From CAYMAZ01 sp964428185 (lineage in GTDB: Bacteria; Bacteroidota; Bacteroidia; Bacteroidales; DTU049), in NCBI GenBank assembly GCA_964428185.1, contig CAYRXH010000042.1:1-20516 (forward strand): a DNA stretch of 20,516 nucleotides, in the 5' to 3' direction. Every line of letters starts with the position of its first letter. The first letter of the stretch is position 1. The position numbers were made by a program, and so were the translations under genes. The notes beneath the pieces were generated by a model. The model was not told the DNA's origin, did not search any database, and saw nothing but the letters and a program-made list of their open reading frames with translations. Shown one piece after another: positions 15,182-20,516 of this stretch.

Positions 15182-15868
15182 TTATCCGGCAGCCACAGCA
15201 ATGGCAATGACTGAAACTTTCACTTTTTCGGCCTTTTTCAGTTCAGAGATGCAAGATTCCAGGGTGGCTCCTGTGGTTATTACATCATCCACAATCACCA
15301 CATGTTTATTGCTGATCTGCTCAGGATTGGCAAGATGAAACGTCTCTTTAACATTTTTCCATCTGGCAAATCTGTTTTTCCTGGTTTGGGTTTCAGTAAA
15401 TGCAATTCTTTGCAGACTTGTGGTATCAACAGGTATTCCAAGGCTTTCAGAAAGACCGTTTGCAAACACTTCGGCCTGATTGTAGCCTCTGATTCTTTTT
15501 TTCTTTTTATGAAGCGGGACGGGAATGAAACAAGCCACATCATCCAGTATGCAGTTTCCTTTCAACATCTGCCCGCAATGTCTGCCGATTTCTTCGCCCA
15601 CATCCTTCTTGTCTTTGTATTTGAGCATGTGAACCAGTTTCTGAACTTTCAACCCTTTGGTATAATAATAACATGCCACTGCAAATCCAAGTTCTGTGCG
15701 TCCCCAAAATGTCTGTGCAAGTGAATTGTCATGTGGATACAGATGAAAATTGGTTTCAGGAAGATCGGTTTTGCAGGCAAAGCACATCACATGTTCGTCT
15801 CTCAGCATTGATTCACCACACAGAGGACAGATATGAGGTATAAACAGACGCAGAAAATCACGGAACAT
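15182..15868 (-). CDS. comF: ComF family phosphoribosyltransferase-like protein
   Basis: This 228-residue protein matches the ComF/GntX family. An N-terminal four-cysteine zinc motif (Cys14, Cys17, Cys29, Cys32) precedes a type I phosphoribosyltransferase-like domain with the PRPP-binding loop VVIVDDVITTGAT (190-202) and the family segment KRIRGYNQAE (123-132). In naturally competent bacteria ComF acts at a late step of DNA uptake, and homologues are widespread in bacteria not known to be competent, where the role is unclear. It is cytosolic, with normal length and intact motifs. It is divergent from the DUF1844 gene, sharing a 78-base promoter region, and convergent with the MORN gene. No other competence gene is in the window. 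Confidence 0.93.
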   Translation of the reverse strand: MFRDFLRLFIPHICPLCGESMLRDEHVMCFACKTDLPETNFHLYPHDNSLAQTFWGRTELGFAVACYYYTKGLKVQKLVHMLKYKDKKDVGEEIGRHCGQMLKGNCILDDVACFIPVPLHKKKKRIRGYNQAEVFANGLSESLGIPVDTTSLQRIAFTETQTRKNRFARWKNVKETFHLANPEQISNKHVVIVDDVITTGATLESCISELKKAEKVKVSVIAIAVAAG

Positions 15869-15872
15869 AATT

Positions 15873-15903
15873 CAAAGATGGTAAAAATTTGCCATGTGTC
15901 AAA
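15873..15903 (-). promoter_or_regulatory. ComF-family gene promoter, possibly giving a leaderless mRNA
   Basis: On the minus strand TTTG (15900-15903), 19 bases, CATCTTTG (15873-15880): one mismatch to TAnnTTTG, perfect spacing. The box ends 4 bases before the ATG at 15868, so transcription may start at or next to the start codon. The next in-frame ATG would remove the zinc motif, so the start itself is not in doubt. Confidence 0.5.
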
Positions 15904-15918
15904 AATAATCTATTTTTG
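15888..15918 (+). promoter_or_regulatory. Promoter of the DUF1844 operon
   Basis: TTTG (15888-15891), 19 bases, TATTTTTG (15911-15918) is a complete consensus pair. It overlaps the divergent ComF-family promoter, with the two -33 boxes only 8 bases apart. Predicted leader about 24 bases to the ATG at 15947. Confidence 0.75.
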
Positions 15919-15946
15919 CAAACGTTTAACCTGCATCAATATTTAA

Positions 15947-16198
15947 ATGACAAAAAACGATGAACTTTTTCTTCAACTTCTTGCAATTTTTCAGGCTTCA
16001 GCTCTTCAGGGAATGGGAAAAATGAAAAATCCTGTTACTGAAAAAACCGAAGTCAATGCCCAACAGGCTGAACATGCTATCAGTATGCTCGATATGCTCC
16101 GGGAAAAAACAAATAATAATTTGACTGAAACATTGCAAAATACTCTGAATCAGGTGATTACAGATTTGAAATTGAATTTTACAGACATTAAAAAATAG
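15947..16198 (+). CDS. DUF1844 small protein
   Basis: This 83-residue cytosolic protein is a clear DUF1844 member. It has the characteristic opening ELFLQLLAIFQASALQGMGK (6-25), then NP-T-KTEVN (28-37), a helix ISMLDMLREKTNNNLT (45-60) and a closing helix with LKLNF. It is all helical. The family is widespread in bacteria and its function is unknown. It is the first gene after a strong promoter and lies 4 bases before the membrane coiled-coil protein at 16203, so the two are almost certainly co-transcribed. This is one of the few hints of a partner for either. Confidence 0.9.
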   Translation: MTKNDELFLQLLAIFQASALQGMGKMKNPVTEKTEVNAQQAEHAISMLDMLREKTNNNLTETLQNTLNQVITDLKLNFTDIKK

Positions 16199-16202
16199 CA
16201 AT

Positions 16203-17108
16203 ATGGAAACCAATCAGATGGACAAAAGGCAAAAAAAAGTATATCAGGGAATTATTCTGGTTCTGCTACTCCTTATTATTTTTCTGGTATGGAAACTGGT
16301 CACAATTAAAACAGATGTTGATACCATTATCATCGAGAAGGAGCAGGCAATGACACAGACCTCTGAACTTCAAAGAGAACTTGATGAACTGATGGCTGAA
16401 CATGCAAGAATTAAAGAAGAATACGGTTTGCTGACAGATAAACTCACTAAACAGGACAGTCTGATTCTGTCGCAAGCACAGGAAATAGAGATGCTGATTA
16501 ATTCTCAGGCAGATTACAGAAGGATCAAACGACAGCTTGATTATCTGCGCAGCATTACTCAGGGATATGTTCATCAGATTGATTCCTTGTATGCAATCAA
16601 TCAGCAGCTTGTTGAAGAAAATGAGATCATCAAGCAGGATTTATTGAACGAACAGCAGCGAACCTTTGAATTATCTCAGGATAAGGAAGATCTGGAGGGA
16701 AAGATTTCTTCTGAAGCGTATCTCAGGGCATATGCAGTCAATGCACGGGCATTTTCTGTCAGATCCAACGGAAAAGAGACAGAAACTGATAAGGCCAGAA
16801 GAACTGAAGTGATCAGGGTGTGTTTTACTCTTGGAGAAAATTCACTGGTGCCTGAAGGGACAAAAGATATTTATATCAGAATTGCTCGACCTGATAATCT
16901 TATCCTCACTCAGGGCAGTTATTCATTTATTTATCAGGGTGACCGAATTCAGTTTACTGAAAAAACAAGTGTTCAGTACAACAAAAAATCTCAGAGTGTG
17001 TGTGTCAGTTATCGCCGCGGTGATGTGGAACTGCTTCCGGGTGTCTATCATGTGAATGTTTTTGCCGATGACAGAATGATTGGAGAATGTTCATTCAGCC
17101 TGAATTAG
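16203..17108 (+). CDS. Inner-membrane coiled-coil protein with C-terminal beta domain (paralogue A)
   Basis: I do not recognise a named family. The 301-residue protein has a positively charged N-terminus, one membrane helix (about 14-34, GIILVLLLLIIFLVWKLV) and a coiled coil of about 130 residues (40-168, rich in Glu, Gln, Leu). A beta-rich domain of about 125 residues follows (175-301), including TEVIRVCFTLGEN (201-213), YIRIARPDN (224-232) and GVYHVNVFADDRMIGECSF (280-298). Charge suggests the coiled coil and beta domain are in the periplasm. The protein at 17190-18095 has the same layout and aligns through the beta domain. It is in an operon with the DUF1844 gene. A membrane-to-envelope spacer or sensor is a guess. 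Confidence 0.82.
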   Translation: METNQMDKRQKKVYQGIILVLLLLIIFLVWKLVTIKTDVDTIIIEKEQAMTQTSELQRELDELMAEHARIKEEYGLLTDKLTKQDSLILSQAQEIEMLINSQADYRRIKRQLDYLRSITQGYVHQIDSLYAINQQLVEENEIIKQDLLNEQQRTFELSQDKEDLEGKISSEAYLRAYAVNARAFSVRSNGKETETDKARRTEVIRVCFTLGENSLVPEGTKDIYIRIARPDNLILTQGSYSFIYQGDRIQFTEKTSVQYNKKSQSVCVSYRRGDVELLPGVYHVNVFADDRMIGECSFSLN

Positions 17109-17137
17109 TGAAAAATTGTTTAAAAAAGTGATTTTTT

Positions 17138-17170
17138 TTTGGATTTAACATTTCATTCATTGTATATTTG
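17138..17170 (+). promoter_or_regulatory. Promoter of coiled-coil paralogue B
   Basis: TTTG (17138-17141), 21 bases, TATATTTG (17163-17170): a full pair. The transcript should start near 17175. This favours the GTG at 17190 over the TTG at 17184 as the start codon of the next gene and shows the two paralogues can be expressed separately. Confidence 0.65.
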
Positions 17171-17189
17171 CTGAAATAAATTTTTGTTT

Positions 17190-18095
17190 GTGGGAAAATT
17201 TTCAGGAAAATCTTTTAGCTGGCTCATTTATGGTTCTACCTTTACCTTTGTAGCAGTGCTGATATTTGCTGCTTATTCATACAGGGAATCTGCTTACTGG
17301 AAAAAGATGTATGATAATAAGCAGGATGTCCAGCTGACAACCGATGAACAGATCCGGCAACTCAAACTTCTTATGACAAATTCAGAGCTCGAGACTTCAC
17401 TCCTCATGAGAGATTATATTATGATTGACAGCCTTTTGCACATGCAAAGACTTGCCAATGATGAACTGAACCAACAACTTAACCAGTCCTTGCAGCAATA
17501 TTATCAGCTTCTTCGTAAGAATGATGAACTTCAGTCCATGCTTGAATTTTACCAGGGGAAAATTGATAATCTGATGACAGAGTTGCAGGATAGCAGAAAT
17601 AAATTTGCTGAACTGCAGGTGATTGCCGATTCATTGCAGAAACTAGCACAATATGCTGAGTCTGTTGAGAAAAGCGGAATTTTTTCTGTCGAATTAATGG
17701 CCAACTATAAGATGATTTCCATGAATGCATCAGCATGTTATTCCGAAAAAAAAGGCGTGGTGCAGACCAAAAAAATCAAACAGACTGAAATTATTCATGT
17801 AAATATTATCTCTCTGCCGGGTATAAACTTTGATCTGGGTTATAAAACTGTCTATATTAGAATTGCTGACCCCAACGGGAATATTCTTCCATTCATGAAG
17901 GATGAAGTTGATCTGTTTAAATATCAGGGAGAGGAAATTTTATTCTCAGATAAATTTGATGTTCATTTTTCATCCAAGACATTTCCTGCTGTTGTCAATT
18001 ATCATCCGGTTACTGCTTTGCCTGAGGGAATATATTGGGTATATGGCTTTTGTGATGGCATTAAAATTGGTGAAGCATCCTTTGAATTATACTAA
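17190..18095 (+). CDS. Inner-membrane coiled-coil protein with C-terminal beta domain (paralogue B)
   Basis: About 301 residues from the GTG at 17190; a TTG at 17184 would add two. One membrane helix lies near the N-terminus (SWLIYGSTFTFVAVLIFAAY), then a Gln/Leu/Asp-rich coiled coil (about 45-160), then the same C-terminal beta domain as the gene before it. Matching segments are TEIIHVNIISLPG against TEVIRVCFTLGEN, YIRIADPNG against YIRIARPDN, YQGEEILFSDK against YQGDRIQFTEK, and IKIGEASFEL against RMIGECSFSL. The coiled coils differ much more than the beta domains. It has its own promoter and is followed after 18 bases by a secreted protein gene. The family is unrecognised and function unknown; the pair may form a hetero-complex or act in different conditions (inference). 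Confidence 0.82.
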   Translation: MGKFSGKSFSWLIYGSTFTFVAVLIFAAYSYRESAYWKKMYDNKQDVQLTTDEQIRQLKLLMTNSELETSLLMRDYIMIDSLLHMQRLANDELNQQLNQSLQQYYQLLRKNDELQSMLEFYQGKIDNLMTELQDSRNKFAELQVIADSLQKLAQYAESVEKSGIFSVELMANYKMISMNASACYSEKKGVVQTKKIKQTEIIHVNIISLPGINFDLGYKTVYIRIADPNGNILPFMKDEVDLFKYQGEEILFSDKFDVHFSSKTFPAVVNYHPVTALPEGIYWVYGFCDGIKIGEASFELY

Positions 18096-18113
18096 CCTTA
18101 ATTTTTCGCACTT

Positions 18114-18968
18114 ATGAACTTCATGAAACCGATAAGTATAAGTACTTATTTAGTTGTATTCTTGTTGATGATAACAAGAGTAAGTTCACAGGAAATTGTA
18201 GTTGCCTCTCAGTCTCACTACAAACAGTTTATCAAATCCAAAACATATCTTGTTCAGTATGATAATCCATTCAGCGGGTTCAATGCTGCCATGGAAGATG
18301 CAATGAAAAAATACTGGTATATTACACATTGGGAAATAATTTCTTCATCAGAATTTGAAAAGAAACGTTCTGACAAATCTGCATCATTTCTTTTTTTGTC
18401 AGAAGCAATGGCTGAGAAAAGGGAAGACCTGAGGTTTAATATTCTCAACGTGGTGATGGGTAGCTCTTCAGGGAGCCTGAACAGTATGCCTGACCTAGGA
18501 TCAGTTCCGCTTTCGTATGCATTTGAAGATGATGAATTCTCAGAAGATGAATATTTTTATAAGCTCGGTGTTATATTGCGGTTTATTCAGTTTTATATTG
18601 ATGCAAATGTAAAGTCAGCTGATACAGATGTGAAAAGCATCGTCAAGGAACATAAAAATTCAGTGTTGACCAAAGAGATATGGTTTGTTGCTGAAGATCT
18701 TGATACTGAAGTGAAAACTGTTAAAAAAATAGCTGCGTTTTATGAGGGTAAAGTAAAAATTGTCACTCAGCAGGAAATCAATCAGGCCATTGCATCAAAA
18801 ACCGATGTGTTGATATTGCATAAAGTTGGACCTGGAGAAGGCAGAAGCGGCAAATGTTTGAAATTTATCGTATCAGCTGCCACCGGAATTCCATATTATT
18901 ATAGCATAACTGAAATCTCCTCAAAAAAACCGGATGCATTTCTTGCTGAGGATTTTAAAAATCTTTAG
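18114..18968 (+). CDS. Secreted protein of unknown function
   Basis: I do not recognise this 284-residue protein. It has a signal peptide (1-25, ending VSS/Q), so it is periplasmic or exported, with no lipobox or membrane segment after it. Residues 26-180 mix strands and helices with an acidic stretch (FEDDEFSEDEYF, 137-148). Residues 185-284 look like alternating strands and helices: EIWFVAEDL (188-196), KVKIVTQQEINQAI (213-226), TDVLILHKVGP (230-240) and a Gly-rich GEGRSGKCLKF (241-251). The end recalls a thiamine-like or Rossmann-type fold, but no motif settles it. It starts 18 bases after coiled-coil paralogue B and is probably in its operon, which makes an envelope role with that protein the best guess. 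Met1 or Met4 could be the start. Confidence 0.8.
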   Translation: MNFMKPISISTYLVVFLLMITRVSSQEIVVASQSHYKQFIKSKTYLVQYDNPFSGFNAAMEDAMKKYWYITHWEIISSSEFEKKRSDKSASFLFLSEAMAEKREDLRFNILNVVMGSSSGSLNSMPDLGSVPLSYAFEDDEFSEDEYFYKLGVILRFIQFYIDANVKSADTDVKSIVKEHKNSVLTKEIWFVAEDLDTEVKTVKKIAAFYEGKVKIVTQQEINQAIASKTDVLILHKVGPGEGRSGKCLKFIVSAATGIPYYYSITEISSKKPDAFLAEDFKNL

Positions 18969-18974
18969 TATTGA

Positions 18975-20393
18975 CTATTTTTCTGGTAAAGTTCTGATAA
19001 ATCCGAGAATTTCCATAAGAGCCTTCTCATTGAAAGTTTCTTCAGTAAGCATATATTCATCAAAAGTTCCTTTGGTCACATACTGAAACAGATGGTTCAT
19101 ACTGTCTATTTTTACTGTTTTGAAATATGGATTTTTGGCTTCTGTAAGATATCGGTTGATGGCTTCGAGATTTTCATCTGCTGAGACCTGAATATCAAGG
19201 CTGCCGTTGAGAGCAAGTACAGGACATTTGATTTTTCTAAGAAAATCGGCTGGTTTGATTGCCAGAAAATATTTCATCCATGGTGTGTACAGCTGATATG
19301 CACTGGCTTTGATATGCTCGGGTGTGAGCCCGTAATTTTCAATTTCAGTTGCTGAAAAATCTGCAGTTGCCTCGCTGAGAATAATCTCCATTTTTTTTAT
19401 CAGAGAGTCAGGTGTGGGTTGACTCAGTGCAAGATTATACATTTGAAAATTAACAACTCTGGTCAGCTCAATAAAATCTTCATTTGCTCCCGCTGCCCGC
19501 ATAATGTCCTCTGATTGTTTCAGTAATAGGTCAACTATTGTAATGCCTGGGCCTGCAAGTGAGATGATAAATGCAATGTCTTTGTTTCTGGCAGCACCCA
19601 TCATTGCAATCAAGCCTCCTTCACTGTGCCCTATCAATCCGATTCGCTTTGGATTGATATTGGGATATTTTTTGAAAAACGTAACCACAGAGAGGGCATC
19701 GTTCATAAAATCTTCTGTAGTGGCAGAGCTGAAATCTCCCCGGGATTTACCAACACCTCTGTCATCATATCTGAATACTGCAATTCCGTTTCTGGTCAGA
19801 TAATCAGCAATCACCAGAAAGGGCTTATGCCCCGCAAGTTCTTCATTTCTGTCCTGAGGACCGGATCCTGAGATCAGAATAACCAGAGTATGAATTCCGA
19901 TGGTGTCAGGCAGAGTCAGTGTCCCGTGCAGATGAATTTTTGCTTTTTTGTTGTGAATCTCAATGTCTTTTACAAAATAGGGAAAGGGGGCTTCAGGCTC
20001 CTGTGGTCGTTTGAAAGATTGTGCTTCTGCATTTGTTTTGAAATATAATACCAGAGGAAAACTCTTTCCCTGTTGAACCCAGTTCCCTTCAATCAACATT
20101 TCCTGCCTGTTAATTATTCCAGAATAATAGGCCTGAAAATCACGGAACTGAATTTTGATTGAGTCCTGGTAGCAATATGTATTGTTTGCCTTTTTTGCAT
20201 AAATAAGCTGCTCAGGAATATACAAAAGCGTTGTATATCCATCCATATCATACTGAGTCTCAAATATGAAACGCAATTCCTGTGATCCTTCCTTTAAAAT
20301 CCCTTCGAAATAATTTGTTGGTATTTGCTGGGAAATACCTGAACAACTGATGATCATGAGAAAGACAAACATTGATGATTTCTGTCGCTTCAT
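18975..20393 (-). CDS. Alpha/beta hydrolase (S33-like), probable lipoprotein
   Basis: This 472-residue protein has a signal sequence with a lipobox-like IISC, placing the lipidated residue at Cys17; cleavage by signal peptidase I after a later site is the alternative. Residues 25-135 form a beta-rich N-terminal domain often seen ahead of hydrolases of this group. Residues 150-470 are an alpha/beta hydrolase of the serine aminopeptidase S33/dienelactone-like type: oxyanion region LISGSGPQDRNEE (173-185), FRYDDRGVGKS (207-217), nucleophile elbow GHSEG (255-259, Ser257), acid Asp400 in NGSLD, and His434 in MNHLFQ. The catalytic triad is complete. The substrate is unknown; ester or peptide hydrolysis in the envelope is likely. 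It is convergent with the secreted protein gene, 6 bases between stops, and has its own promoter. Confidence 0.92.
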   Translation of the reverse strand: MKRQKSSMFVFLMIISCSGISQQIPTNYFEGILKEGSQELRFIFETQYDMDGYTTLLYIPEQLIYAKKANNTYCYQDSIKIQFRDFQAYYSGIINRQEMLIEGNWVQQGKSFPLVLYFKTNAEAQSFKRPQEPEAPFPYFVKDIEIHNKKAKIHLHGTLTLPDTIGIHTLVILISGSGPQDRNEELAGHKPFLVIADYLTRNGIAVFRYDDRGVGKSRGDFSSATTEDFMNDALSVVTFFKKYPNINPKRIGLIGHSEGGLIAMMGAARNKDIAFIISLAGPGITIVDLLLKQSEDIMRAAGANEDFIELTRVVNFQMYNLALSQPTPDSLIKKMEIILSEATADFSATEIENYGLTPEHIKASAYQLYTPWMKYFLAIKPADFLRKIKCPVLALNGSLDIQVSADENLEAINRYLTEAKNPYFKTVKIDSMNHLFQYVTKGTFDEYMLTEETFNEKALMEILGFIRTLPEK

Positions 20394-20422
20394 CTTGTAT
20401 TTTTTAGAAATTAACGATGAAA

Positions 20423-20430
20423 CAAATGTA
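20423..20430 (-). promoter_or_regulatory. -7 element of the hydrolase gene
   Basis: The minus strand reads TACATTTG, matching TAnnTTTG. Predicted leader is about 25 bases to the ATG at 20393. No TTTG is visible at -33; that stretch is almost pure A/T. The remaining bases to the right edge (20431-20516) hold nothing I can identify. Confidence 0.5.
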
Positions 20431-20516
20431 TAGTATTTTTTTCATATTGAATTTTTTTTAATATTTTTCTTCTAAAAATCCCTTCTGATGTATCTCGATT
20501 GATACAGAGCATTTGT

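Noticed and set aside
1..20516. Mobile element, phage or defence island
   Set aside because: No integrase, transposase, terminal repeat, tRNA attachment site, restriction, nuclease or toxin signature was found; all genes look chromosomal and of similar composition.

Overview
The window looks like a chromosomal stretch from a Bacteroidota member, most likely in or near Bacteroidales. The evidence is the moderate-to-low GC, promoters of the Bacteroidota type (TTTG, 19-22 bases, TAnnTTTG), an absence of clear Shine-Dalgarno sites, and family content typical of the phylum: an OmpA protein with TPR and PD40 repeats, SPOR-domain envelope proteins, a MORN-repeat secreted protein and a small outer-membrane barrel. 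I see no transposase, integrase, phage gene, CRISPR array, tRNA or rRNA. It reads as core envelope and housekeeping DNA, not a mobile island.

Layout. Positions 1-7220 are all on the minus strand: an outer-membrane beta-barrel protein (129-1016) with a strong terminator beyond its stop, a 777-residue TPR/PD40/CarboxypepD-like/OmpA/SPOR protein resembling the type IX secretion component PorE (1102-3435), a four-helix membrane metallophosphoesterase (3524-4735), an unrecognised 192-residue cytosolic protein (4790-5368) and arginyl-tRNA synthetase (5436-7220). From 7397 the plus strand carries a giant 1859-residue secreted protein: TPR head, short PD40 block, about 1100 residues of helical hairpins split by an Asn/Thr/Asp-rich linker, and three C-terminal SPOR repeats. 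It is joined by an ATGA overlap to a flavin reductase-like gene (12973-13548), then a DUF4213/DUF364 gene (13559-14380). An AT-rich spacer with a hairpin and a textbook promoter follows, then a MORN protein (14676-15176), a convergent ComF-family gene (15182-15868, minus), and from a shared divergent promoter region a DUF1844 gene (15947-16198). Two related membrane-anchored coiled-coil proteins (16203-17108 and 17190-18095) and an unrecognised secreted protein (18114-18968) come next. A lipoprotein-like alpha/beta hydrolase (18975-20393, minus) closes the window.

How the genes may work together. The strongest theme is cell-envelope architecture. Two proteins share a TPR plus PD40 head but have different peptidoglycan-directed tails: OmpA plus SPOR in one, three SPOR domains on a very long helical stalk in the other. 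Two inner-membrane coiled-coil proteins share a C-terminal beta domain that I cannot match to a named family. The most promising undescribed material is the giant SPOR-stalk protein and the coiled-coil pair. That they cooperate is inference from domain logic and proximity, not shown by the sequence.

Expression. Ten of the promoters called here lie only about 0-26 bases upstream of the predicted start codon of a gene in the window, and three secreted or membrane proteins start with GTG. Start sites were chosen with those promoter positions in mind.
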